From CAZEFK01 sp964511405 (GTDB lineage Bacteria; Pseudomonadota; Alphaproteobacteria; Elsterales; Elsteraceae): a stretch of DNA of 13,773 nucleotides. Shown in pieces: positions 6,640-12,828 of this stretch; positions within the stretch are counted from its first letter, which is position 1, and each line of letters begins with the position of its first letter. The stretch is from NCBI GenBank assembly GCA_964511405.1, contig CAZEFK010000193.1, forward strand, positions 1-13,773. The letters are read 5' to 3'. The notes beneath the pieces are model-generated. The model was not told the origin of the DNA, made no database searches, and saw only the letters and a program-made list of their open reading frames with translations. A program made the position numbers and the translations under genes.

Positions 6640-7940
6640 GAGCCGACGGCGGGCAGCCCGTCCGCGACGGCGGGGGCGCGGTCCTGCGCCGGCACGCGGA
6701 CGCCCGTCATCAGGGCTAGGCCGGCCAGGAACAGCAGCACGATCGTCGCCATGCCGGCGCGCTCGCCGTGGAAATGGGCGGTCGCCAAGCCAAACAGCAG
6801 CGGGCCCAGGACCGCCGAGGTCTTGCCGGTCAGCGTATACAGCCCGAACATCTCGGCCAGGGCCACCGGCCGGGCCAGGCGGGTGACCAGGGTGCGGCCG
6901 GCCGACTGCGCCGGGCCGATGAACAGGCCGAGGCCGATGGCCAGCGCCCAGAACCAGGCCGCAGCCGAGATCAGCAGCACCGCCGTTCCGAACCCGATCA
7001 GCCCGATCAGCGACAGGATGATCACGGCCTTCGGGCCCAGGCGGTCGTCCAGGGGCGCCACGACCGCCGCGCCGGCGGCGGCGGCCAGGTTGAGAGCGAT
7101 CGCGAACACCACCAGCTGGTCGAAGCCCCAACCGAAGGTGTGGGCGGCATAGATCCCGCCGAATGCGAACAGCGTGCTGAGTCCGTCGCGATAGAGCGCG
7201 CTGCCGACCAGGAACAGCAGCAAGCTGCGGTCGGCCGCCGCCCGGCGCAAGGTCCGCCCGAGATGGACCAGGCTGTGCGCAACCGCGCCGCGACTGCCGC
7301 CCGCCCGGTCCGGGACCAGCGCGAACAGCGGCAGCGCGAACAGCCCGAACCACACTGGCACCAGCAGCGCGGTCGCCCGCACATGGATCATGTGGGCGTG
7401 GGGCAGGGGCAGCCAGGCGTCGGCACGGATCAGCCCGAACAGCGCCACCAGCAGCGCCACCATGCCGCCGACATAGCCCGCACCCCAGCCCCAGCCCGAG
7501 ATCAGGCCGGTGCGGCCGGGCGGCGCGACGTCGACCAGCTGGGCGTTGTAGAACACGGCCGCGAGCTCGAAGCAGGCCTGAGCAGTCGCGACGGCGATCA
7601 GCGCCGGCAGCACCGACGCCGGCTCGGGCGTCACCCAGTACAGGGTCGTCGTCGCCGCCAGGCCCAGCACCAAGAAGGCGGCGATCCAGGGCTTGCGCCG
7701 GCCGGTCTGGTCGGCCACGGCGCCCAGCACGGGCGCCGCGACGGCCACCACCAGGCCGGCGGCGATCAGGGCCTGGCTCCAGAGCACGGTGCCGGCGTCC
7801 TTGCTCGGCGCCACCGCACTCGTGAAATAGGTTGCGAAGATGAAGGTCAGGATGACCGTGCTGAACGCCGCATGGGCCCAGTCGTAGAGGCACCACGCGA
7901 CGATCACGGGCAGGCGGGGCCGGCGCATGGGCGCCGGCAT
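6636..7940 (-). CDS. UMF1-type MFS transporter (Atg22-like family)
   Basis: A 434-residue, very hydrophobic protein with about 12 predicted membrane segments. The N-terminal signature AWCLYDWAHAAFSTVILTFI (residues 15-34) matches the 'YDWANSAF' hallmark of UMF1/Atg22-like MFS proteins, and GAVADQTGRRKPWI (about 73-86) is MFS motif A. Bacterial members have no well-established substrate; yeast Atg22 releases amino acids from the vacuole. The ATG at 7940 has AGGA about 8 bases upstream overlapping the stop of the preceding small gene; ATG 7928 is an alternative. Its TGA overlaps the kinase ATG (ATGA), so transporter and kinase are translationally coupled. That suggests its substrate is related to what the kinase senses, or that it moves a product made from it. 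Confidence 0.85.
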   Translation of the reverse strand: MPAPMRRPRLPVIVAWCLYDWAHAAFSTVILTFIFATYFTSAVAPSKDAGTVLWSQALIAAGLVVAVAAPVLGAVADQTGRRKPWIAAFLVLGLAATTTLYWVTPEPASVLPALIAVATAQACFELAAVFYNAQLVDVAPPGRTGLISGWGWGAGYVGGMVALLVALFGLIRADAWLPLPHAHMIHVRATALLVPVWFGLFALPLFALVPDRAGGSRGAVAHSLVHLGRTLRRAAADRSLLLFLVGSALYRDGLSTLFAFGGIYAAHTFGWGFDQLVVFAIALNLAAAAGAAVVAPLDDRLGPKAVIILSLIGLIGFGTAVLLISAAAWFWALAIGLGLFIGPAQSAGRTLVTRLARPVALAEMFGLYTLTGKTSAVLGPLLFGLATAHFHGERAGMATIVLLFLAGLALMTGVRVPAQDRAPAVADGLPAVGS

Positions 7941-7950
7941 ACCACATTTC

Positions 7951-8166
7951 CTAAACCAGCATGTCCAGGAAGAAGCCGCGGAAATAGCGCGGCGGCAGCA
8001 TGAGGCGGCCGTCGCGGATCAGCGACTGCAGCTGCTGGAGGGTCGGGATGCGGTCGCGCAAGCGGGTGCGCGGCGCCGGCGCCGGGCGCTCGACGTCGCG
8101 GCGCGGCATCGACTCGCCGATGCGGCCTTCGTAGGACGCGGAATCGCGAATGGGGTCGGTCGACAT
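7951..8166 (-). CDS. Hypothetical 71-residue protein, first gene of the UMF1-dctBD cluster
   Basis: No family is recognised. The ATG at 8166 has AGGA 6 bases upstream, and TAG 7953-7951 lies 10 bases before the UMF1 start, so the two are co-transcribed. The N-terminal half is polar and basic (Asp/Arg/Pro-rich, with PRRDVERPAPAPRTRLRDR). The C-terminal half is more ordered-looking: IPTLQQLQSLIRDGRLMLPP followed by RYFRGFFLDMLV. There is no signal peptide or membrane segment, and no cysteine or obvious metal-binding pattern. Codon use has the strong GC3 bias of its neighbours, supporting real coding. The 57 bases between it and the exporter gene upstream hold no clear promoter, so the cluster may also be read from the exporter gene's transcript. 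Confidence 0.65.
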   Translation of the reverse strand: MSTDPIRDSASYEGRIGESMPRRDVERPAPAPRTRLRDRIPTLQQLQSLIRDGRLMLPPRYFRGFFLDMLV

Positions 8167-8223
8167 CGGAGTCCTGAACGCGCCGGAACAGCTAAGGGTC
8201 GTCCGGCCAGGGTAAAGATTCGA

Positions 8224-9144
8224 TTAAGCGGGCCGCGCCTGGGCCCGCGGACGCGTGCTCATCACCGCCATCGACGCGGTGATCAGCGCCAGGGCGAGGG
8301 CATCGGCGCCGCCCAGGGGTTCGCCCAGGATCACCGCCGAACTGCCCAGTCCGATCACCGGGATCATCAGCATCCCGAAGGCCGCGGTGCTGGCCGGCAG
8401 GGCCGCGAGCACGCGGAAGAACGCCCAATGGCAGAACACCATGGCGACGATCACGGAATAGGCGGTGCCGAGCGCTGCCGACGGGGCGATCCGCCAGATC
8501 GGGAACAGGCCATCATGGGCGACGGCGCCGATCACCAGCGGCACGCTGCCGAACGCCAGCTGCCACGCGACCATGGGCAGCACCGGCATGCCCCAGTCGA
8601 CGCGCTTGACCAGCACCGTGCCCAAGGCCCAGATCGCGGCCGCCGCCGCCATCACGACGGCGCCGGCCGGCGCCGCGGCCAGACCGGCCAGGCTGGGCGC
8701 CAGCAGCACCGACAATCCGCCCAGGCCCAGCAGGATCCCCGCCAACCGCCGACCGGTCAGCGGCTCGCCCAGCATCGGCACGCTCAGCACTGTCGCCCAC
8801 ATCGGCATGGTGTAGGCGATCACCGATCCGCGGCCGGCCGGCATGATCGTCAGGGCATAGCCGGACAGCACGTGCCAGAGCGCGATGTTGAAGGTCGCGG
8901 CGGCGATCAGCGGCCGGACGCGGCCGGGCGGGATCCGCAGCGGCTGGCCGCGCCCGATCGCCAGGGCAAACAGGCCGGCGGCGCCGACGACCAGGCACAG
9001 CGCCCGGAACGTGAACACCGGCACGTCGGCCAGCGCCAGCTTCATGGCCGGCCAGTTCAGGCCCCAGGCCAGGCTCAAGGCGGCCAGCAGCCAGATGGTG
9101 GCGGTCGAGGCGGCGGCGCGCCGGGACTGGATGGTCATGGCCAT
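8224..9144 (-). CDS. EamA/DMT-family transporter
   Basis: A 306-residue protein starting at ATG 9144 (MAMTIQSRR), with ATG 9138 as a close alternative; no strong Shine-Dalgarno sequence is visible before either. The frame is open to 9300, but that extension is polar, unlike the family, and would exceed the usual length of about 300. Ten hydrophobic segments form two tandem EamA units: WLLAALSLAWGLNWPAMKLA opens the first, and LGEPLTGRRLAGILLGLGGL (about 126-145) closes it. ALGTVLVKRVDWG opens the second and ILGEPLGGADALALALI closes it. These 'LGEP' motifs are the EamA hallmark. Such inner-membrane proteins export amino acids or other small metabolites; the substrate is not predictable here. 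It is the only gene reading leftward from the hairpin-rich region 9145-9517. Confidence 0.88.
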   Translation of the reverse strand: MAMTIQSRRAAASTATIWLLAALSLAWGLNWPAMKLALADVPVFTFRALCLVVGAAGLFALAIGRGQPLRIPPGRVRPLIAAATFNIALWHVLSGYALTIMPAGRGSVIAYTMPMWATVLSVPMLGEPLTGRRLAGILLGLGGLSVLLAPSLAGLAAAPAGAVVMAAAAAIWALGTVLVKRVDWGMPVLPMVAWQLAFGSVPLVIGAVAHDGLFPIWRIAPSAALGTAYSVIVAMVFCHWAFFRVLAALPASTAAFGMLMIPVIGLGSSAVILGEPLGGADALALALITASMAVMSTRPRAQARPA

Positions 9145-9175
9145 GATGGTGCCGCGAAAGTGCGGACCGGAGCTG

Positions 9176-9212
9176 TTGAATTTTTTTGGACCCGAACCCT
9201 TATTTTTTCTCG
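9176..9212. promoter_or_regulatory. AT-rich divergent promoter region (candidate)
   Basis: An isolated AT-rich island in very GC-rich DNA, containing runs of 8 T (9180-9187) and 6 T. On the plus strand, TTGAAT at 9176-9181 and TATTTT at 9201-9206 are separated by 19 bases, a poor but possible -35/-10 pair. It lies between the leftward exporter gene and the rightward leader and 67-residue gene, where promoters for both are needed. No exact start site can be assigned. Confidence 0.35.
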
Positions 9213-9219
9213 GTTGATC

Positions 9220-9331
9220 CCGACGCGTCCACCGAGGAAGGTGGCGGCGTCGGTTCTGCCGACCGCGGGATTTGAGGAACAGCTTGCACCGCGTCACCAA
9301 GAGCTAAAGCGGCCACGACCTGTCGTCGTGG
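9220..9331 (+). promoter_or_regulatory. Hairpin-rich leader, candidate structured RNA
   Basis: Three strong hairpins are visible by base pairing. The first (9220-9253) has stem CCGACGC/GCGTCGG, a 2x2 internal loop, stem CCACC/GGTGG and a GAGGAA loop. The second (9249-9263, GTCGG/CCGAC with a 5-base loop) reuses the 3' strand of the first, so the two exclude each other. The third (9313-9331) has stem CCACGAC/GTCGTGG with a 5-base loop. They precede the Shine-Dalgarno sequence of the micro-ORF at 9358. I do not recognise a named RNA family. Strand is assigned from the plus-strand genes that follow. Confidence 0.45.
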
Positions 9332-9357
9332 TACCCGTCCTGCCAAGGAGGCCCACG

Positions 9358-9420
9358 ATGCCCTCGACCTGTCCGAGAAACCTGCCAGGCCATCCGCTGC
9401 CGGCCATGCGCTGCTGTTGA
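9358..9420 (+). CDS. 20-codon micro-ORF, possible leader peptide
   Basis: An ATG at 9358 is preceded by AAGGAGG at 9345-9351, 6 bases upstream, one of the best Shine-Dalgarno sequences in the window. It opens a 20-codon frame ending TGA 9418-9420. The peptide is Pro/Cys-rich, starts MPSTCPRNLP and ends MRCC, with Cys-Cys immediately before the stop. Two strong hairpins lie between it and the next gene (9431-9446 and 9476-9497). Third-position GC bias is weaker than in the surrounding genes, as expected for a peptide whose translation rather than product matters. The product is unknown. It may be a regulatory leader peptide, an independent small protein or a chance frame with a good ribosome-binding site. 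Confidence 0.45.
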   Translation: MPSTCPRNLPGHPLPAMRCC

Positions 9421-9430
9421 CCTGCCGACC

Positions 9431-9497
9431 GGGGCGCCTGCGCCCCGCCTCTGCTGCAACCGCTTGAGCCAGATTGCTCCCGCTCCTGCGCGGGGGC
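9431..9497 (+). promoter_or_regulatory. Two hairpins between the micro-ORF and the 67-residue gene
   Basis: The first, 9431-9446, has stem GGGGCGC/GCGCCCC with a 2-base centre (or 6 bp with a tetraloop). The second, 9476-9497, is an 8-bp stem GCTCCCGC/GCGGGGGC including one G-U pair, with a 6-base loop. It ends 8 bases before the CGGAG ribosome-binding site of the downstream gene. Neither is followed by a U-tract, so they are not classical terminators. They could control ribosome access downstream. Confidence 0.4.
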
Positions 9498-9517
9498 GCG
9501 TTTCCCGGAGTGTGTGT

Positions 9518-9721
9518 ATGTTGGACGCCTTCGTCATCGAAGCCGCCGGCGAGACCGCCGGCATCGTCGTCCGCGATGACCGTGCCTACCGCTTCTTCGC
9601 TGCCAGCCGCGCCTTCCATCCGCTGGAGGCGCAAACCTTCCGCAACCCGGCCGACGCCGAGCGGGCGGCTGCCCGCCTGGTCCGGCCCAGCCCCGACCGC
9701 GAGCTGCGGCCGCTCAACTGA
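9518..9721 (+). CDS. Hypothetical 67-residue protein
   Basis: An ATG at 9518 has CGGAG 7 bases upstream, and the frame ends at TGA 9719-9721. Nearly all third positions are G or C, so it is very likely a real gene. The sequence MLDAFVIEAAGETAGIVVRD then DRAYRFFAASRAFHPLEAQT suggests a small beta-rich fold: an opening strand pair and an aromatic YRFF strand, then a helix (PADAERAAARLV) near the end. It resembles small uncharacterised alphaproteobacterial proteins with an 'aromatic-R-F' strand, but I cannot name a family. There is no signal peptide, membrane segment or cysteine. It is the only sizeable gene behind the structured leader and overlaps the convergent methyltransferase by 8 bases. 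Confidence 0.7.
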   Translation: MLDAFVIEAAGETAGIVVRDDRAYRFFAASRAFHPLEAQTFRNPADAERAAARLVRPSPDRELRPLN

Positions 9722-10406
9722 GCGAGGCGCGGCGCCCGCTGAAAACGGCGAAGCGCCACAGCTTGACGCTGCAGTCGACGTCCGTGAAGCCCGCGGCTTC
9801 CAACCATGCGAGCTGCGCTGCGACCGGAGCACACCGGTCGTGGCGCATGCGCGCCGCCGCGGCCACCAGGTCGGCCTCGGACGCCCCGGCGGCCCGGGCC
9901 TGGGTCGCCCATAGCCGCTGGTACCGGGCCTCTGCCGCGGGTGTCGGCCCCAGGACCTGCTCGGCATTGACGAACAGCCCGCCCGGCATCAGGGCGGCGT
10001 GGATGCGCCGGAACAGCCGCTGCTTGTCCGGGTCCGACAGATGGTGGATGGCCAGCGCCGAGATCACCAGGTCCCAGGGACCGGCCAAGTCGGCGGCGGC
10101 CATGTCCGCGACCTCCGTCGTGACCTCGGCCTGGCCGGCGAAGCGGCGCCGGGCCACGGCCAGCATGGCCTCGGAGCCGTCGATCAGATGCAGCCGCGCC
10201 GCGGGCCGGCGGCCGCGGACCAGGGCGGCGAACAGCCCGGTCCCGGCGCCCAGGTCGAGGATCGCCGGCGCTGCCGGCCCGCCCCAGTCGTCGATCAGGT
10301 CGAGGGCTGCGCCGTAGAAAGCGTCGAAATCCGGCACCAGCGCCCGGCGCTGGGCGTCGTAGCGGGCGGCATCGGCGTCGAAGGCAACAGCGGCGGTCGG
10401 CGGCAT
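9714..10406 (-). CDS. Class I SAM-dependent methyltransferase (small, Methyltransf_25/12-like)
   Basis: A 230-residue protein starting at ATG 10406 (MPPTAAVAFD), with CGGAG 7 bases upstream. The frame opens further to 10460, but that stretch has no such site. Motif I is ILDLGAGTGLFAAL (49-62), the acid after strand 2 is in LHLIDGSEAML (72-82), and the strand-4 region WDLVISALAIHHLSDPDKQR (111-130) is typical of small-molecule methyltransferases. The C-terminus ends ...VDCSVKLWRFAVFSGRRASLS. These features fit a trans-aconitate or ubiquinone/menaquinone-type methyltransferase fold, but the substrate cannot be told. The gene is monocistronic, convergent with the 67-residue gene (8-base overlap), and separated by 87 bases from the M48 peptidase gene upstream. 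Confidence 0.88.
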   Translation of the reverse strand: MPPTAAVAFDADAARYDAQRRALVPDFDAFYGAALDLIDDWGGPAAPAILDLGAGTGLFAALVRGRRPAARLHLIDGSEAMLAVARRRFAGQAEVTTEVADMAAADLAGPWDLVISALAIHHLSDPDKQRLFRRIHAALMPGGLFVNAEQVLGPTPAAEARYQRLWATQARAAGASEADLVAAAARMRHDRCAPVAAQLAWLEAAGFTDVDCSVKLWRFAVFSGRRASLS

Positions 10407-10478
10407 GGGGCATCTCCGGATCGATGACGCCATTGGGCGCATCGGCGACCGGCCCGGCAATCGCGGTTCGTTGCCGAA

Positions 10479-10501
10479 CGAGTTGAGCGGAATTCAACTC
10501 G
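10479..10501 (-). terminator. Hairpin overlapping the M48 peptidase stop codon
   Basis: The arms CGAGTTGA and TCAACTCG (10479-10486 and 10494-10501) are perfectly complementary around a 7-base loop, and the stop codon is within the stem. In the minus-strand RNA the stem is followed by TTCGGCAACG rather than a U-tract, so it may be an mRNA 3'-end structure or a weak terminator rather than a standard intrinsic terminator. Confidence 0.4.
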
Positions 10502-11555
10502 GCTCGTTGCAGATCCGCTGGAGAATGTCCCATTGCTCGCCGGTCAGGGCCGGATGCCCTGCTCGTCCGGCGCGCCGGACGGCCTCGGCGCGCTCGGCGT
10601 CGGCCGGGTGGGTCACCCAGAAGCCGCCATCGTTCTGGTGCTCGGCAGCCATGTCGCGCATGAAACCCTCGAAGCCGCGGGTGTCGAGGTCAGCGGCGAT
10701 CAACGTTTGCACCGCGCTGGCGTCGGCTTCGCGCTCGATCTCGCGGCTGTAGGACAAGGTCAGCGCCGTGGTCCCGACATGGCCGAGCGACGAGCCGCCG
10801 ACCGCGACAGCGCCCAGCGCGTCCCAGCCAGCCTGCTGGAAGAACTTGCGCAGCCAGTCGGCATGGATCAGGTGGCCCATCTCATGGGCCAACACGCCGG
10901 CCAGGCTGTCGGCCGAGCGGAGTCGCACCAGCAGCGGAGCCGTCACGATCACCCGGTTGCCCGGCAGGGCGAAGGCATTGACGATGCCGGAGCGCACGAC
11001 GATCACCCGTGGCGCCGGGATCCGGGCGGCGCCGGCCAGGCGTCCGACTAGGCCGTCCAGGACGGCCCTGCCGTTGCGGCCCCGGCATTGGGCGTCGCCC
11101 GATCGGCCGCGGGTAAGCGCGGCGATGACTTCGGCCTCCGCCCGCTCTCCCAGGTTCGCCTGCCACGCCAGGGGGATATGGGGGGCGGCAAGCGTCGCCA
11201 CCCACGGCATCCCGAGATACACCGCCAAGACGGCCGCGGCGGCGCCAACAGCCCAGCGGAGGACCGATCCCAGGACACGCCAGTCGGCCGAGCGCCGAGC
11301 GAGTTGCGGGAACGCGGCGAGCACCGTCCGGCGGGCGTCGGGATCGCTGATCTCCAGGCGGGCGTCCGGGCGATCGGCGGCGGTCAGGATCAGGGGATCG
11401 TCGCTGGCCGCCGCGGGCAGGCGGCGCAACGCCGGCGCCGGCCACGGGTCCTGGGGCCCGTCGCGGGTATGGATCTGCAGATGGTCCGGTCCCAGCGTCA
11501 CATAGGCCGGGCGGACCCGGGCGGTGACACCGTCGGCGAACCGGGCCGGCATCAT
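10494..11555 (-). CDS. M48-family zinc metallopeptidase, membrane-anchored
   Basis: A 353-residue protein starting at ATG 11555 (MMPARFADGV), which overlaps the TGA of the upstream gene as ATGA. The longer open frame upstream is the shadow of that gene. Residues 1-90 form a probably beta-rich domain of the sort that precedes the peptidase in this M48 subgroup. One membrane segment follows at about 100-123. The peptidase domain has HEMGH at 224-228 (two zinc-binding histidines and the catalytic glutamate) and SREIEREADASAV at 270-282, supplying the third zinc ligand. IVNAFALPGNRVIVT (191-205) is the conserved 'NAFALPGG' segment. WVTHP near 313-317 is the usual C-terminal motif. M48 enzymes of this type degrade or process membrane and envelope proteins; the orientation of the catalytic domain is not certain. 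Coupling to the YjgN-like protein implies a joint role at the inner membrane. Confidence 0.9.
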   Translation of the reverse strand: MMPARFADGVTARVRPAYVTLGPDHLQIHTRDGPQDPWPAPALRRLPAAASDDPLILTAADRPDARLEISDPDARRTVLAAFPQLARRSADWRVLGSVLRWAVGAAAAVLAVYLGMPWVATLAAPHIPLAWQANLGERAEAEVIAALTRGRSGDAQCRGRNGRAVLDGLVGRLAGAARIPAPRVIVVRSGIVNAFALPGNRVIVTAPLLVRLRSADSLAGVLAHEMGHLIHADWLRKFFQQAGWDALGAVAVGGSSLGHVGTTALTLSYSREIEREADASAVQTLIAADLDTRGFEGFMRDMAAEHQNDGGFWVTHPADAERAEAVRRAGRAGHPALTGEQWDILQRICNEPS

Positions 11556-12721
11556 GTCGCGAAATCGAAATAGGCGGCGAGGCCGTCGCCGCGCGCGGGG
11601 CCAACGGCGCCGCTGGCCCGGACGGTGGCCAGCTCGTCGGCGTCGATGATGGCCAGCCGCGGCAGTTGGCGGCGCAGATAGCCATGGACCCAGGCGATGT
11701 CGGCGATCCATCGCATGGCGAACCAGCTCACCAGCGCAGCGGCGACCGCCGGCCATGTGAGCTTGGTGCCGAGCCACTGGGCGAGGGCGCCGCCGACTAG
11801 CAAAAGGAAGACGAGGGCGGTGGTCGCGATCTGGACGGCTGCGATCCGGAGGGCGGCACCATAGCGCAAGGGAAGGACGAACCGGACCCTGCCGCAGTGG
11901 ATAGCCTCGACGATCGTGCGCTGCACGGTCACGCGGTAGATCACGTAGCAGACGGCGGCCGGCAGCAGCAGCCCACCAGCTAGCCCCAGCGATGCCGCTC
12001 CGGGAACCGGCCCCAGCGGCACGGTCTGCCCCGTCGCCATGGCGATCGCAATTGCGCTGATGATCGGCTGGGCGAGCACCCGCCCGGCGACGGCCGTAGC
12101 CAGGACGACCAGCAGCCAGGCGCCGCACCACCACCCGAGGGCCGGCAGGACCCTGGGCTTGCAGGCAAAGGCGCGGTCGCCGAAGCGCGTGTTGCGGATC
12201 AGCAGCGCCTCGGTCTTGATTCGGTCGATCGGGGCCAGCATCCCCAGGGTCAACAGCGTCAGCAGCCCGAAGCGAAGCCGGCACCAGGCATAGGCGCCGA
12301 GACACGGCTTGAGTTCGAACGCGACCCCGCGCCAGCGGGTCCGGCAGAGCCGGTAGCGGCGCGAGAAATACGGGACCGACAGATAGAGCGCGGTCGCCAC
12401 GAGCGACGAAAGGCCCTGGACCACGGGGCCGGCGACGGGCGCGAACTGCGCCAGGCGGCTGACCAGCGCCAAGCCGGCGAACAATGCGGCGACCCGCAGG
12501 AAGCCGATGAACAGCTCGCGTCCCGTGCCGGTATATTCCAGGCGATCACCGCCAAGACGGATCCGGCTCCAGACATAGCGCCGGACCCGTGTCCGGCCCC
12601 AGAACCGATAGACACCGAGCGTGGCGATGGCCAGCAGGCCCGTGACTGCGGTCAGGCGCGCATACGGGACCAGGCGGCCGTCATAAGTGGTCGCCAGGTC
12701 GGATCGAACCATCTCGCTCAT
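11552..12721 (-). CDS. YjgN/DUF898-family polytopic membrane protein
   Basis: A 389-residue protein starting at ATG 12721 (MSEMVRSDLA). A GTG at 12745 is in frame but has no ribosome-binding site, and the one for ATG 12721 is also weak. The family signature repeats: YDGRLVPYARLTAVTGLLAI, ATLGVYRFWGRTRVRRYVWS and LEYTGTGRELFIGF occupy residues 13-74. Degenerate versions recur around 131-190 (RGVAFELKPCLGAY...TLLTLGM...RNTRFGDRAF) and 267-350. About 8-10 hydrophobic segments are predicted by eye. The biochemical function of YjgN proteins is unknown. Its stop and the M48 peptidase start share ATGA, so the two proteins are made in step; this pairing is familiar from other proteobacterial genomes. 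Expression may come from a promoter in the 107 bases after argC or by read-through. Confidence 0.88.
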   Translation of the reverse strand: MSEMVRSDLATTYDGRLVPYARLTAVTGLLAIATLGVYRFWGRTRVRRYVWSRIRLGGDRLEYTGTGRELFIGFLRVAALFAGLALVSRLAQFAPVAGPVVQGLSSLVATALYLSVPYFSRRYRLCRTRWRGVAFELKPCLGAYAWCRLRFGLLTLLTLGMLAPIDRIKTEALLIRNTRFGDRAFACKPRVLPALGWWCGAWLLVVLATAVAGRVLAQPIISAIAIAMATGQTVPLGPVPGAASLGLAGGLLLPAAVCYVIYRVTVQRTIVEAIHCGRVRFVLPLRYGAALRIAAVQIATTALVFLLLVGGALAQWLGTKLTWPAVAAALVSWFAMRWIADIAWVHGYLRRQLPRLAIIDADELATVRASGAVGPARGDGLAAYFDFAT

Positions 12722-12761
12722 CGGACAGGACCCGTTTCGCAGCACTCGTGCAGGATGCAGA

Positions 12762-12778
12762 GCGCCGCTCGCCGGCGC
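12762..12778 (-). terminator. Hairpin in the argC-yjgN gap (weak terminator candidate)
   Basis: The stem GCGCCG/CGGCGC encloses a 5-base loop, lying 51 bases after the argC stop in the 107-base gap before the YjgN-like gene. There is no U-tract after it. The gap holds no other clear signal. A promoter for the membrane protein-peptidase pair would have to lie here if it is not co-transcribed with argC. Confidence 0.25.
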
Positions 12779-12828
12779 AACCGAACTTAGAGCACCTGGA
12801 GCGAGGAGTTACGGACTCGGAGAAGATC

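Noticed and set aside
4918..7947. A single 1009-codon minus-strand frame suggesting a transporter-kinase fusion.
   Set aside because: The first 430 or so residues are Arg/Gly-rich out-of-frame translation of the UMF1 gene. The true kinase starts at 6639 with an ATGA overlap, so there is no fusion protein.
8167..8223. Search for a sigma-54 promoter upstream of the small orphan-UMF1-dctBD cluster.
   Set aside because: The TGGCC and TTAGC elements are present but 14 rather than 10 bases separate the GG and GC, so spacing rules it out.
9177..9210. T-runs considered as intrinsic terminators.
   Set aside because: No stable GC stem lies directly upstream of either T-run on the plus strand. The location between divergent genes suits promoter DNA better.
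7927..9420. Long plus-strand open frame (497 codons) opposite the EamA gene and the small orphan.
   Set aside because: Its product is Arg/Gln/His/Gly-rich low-complexity sequence typical of the antisense of GC-rich coding DNA. The minus strand carries a clear EamA transporter. Only its last 20 codons, with their own ribosome-binding site, were kept as a micro-ORF candidate.
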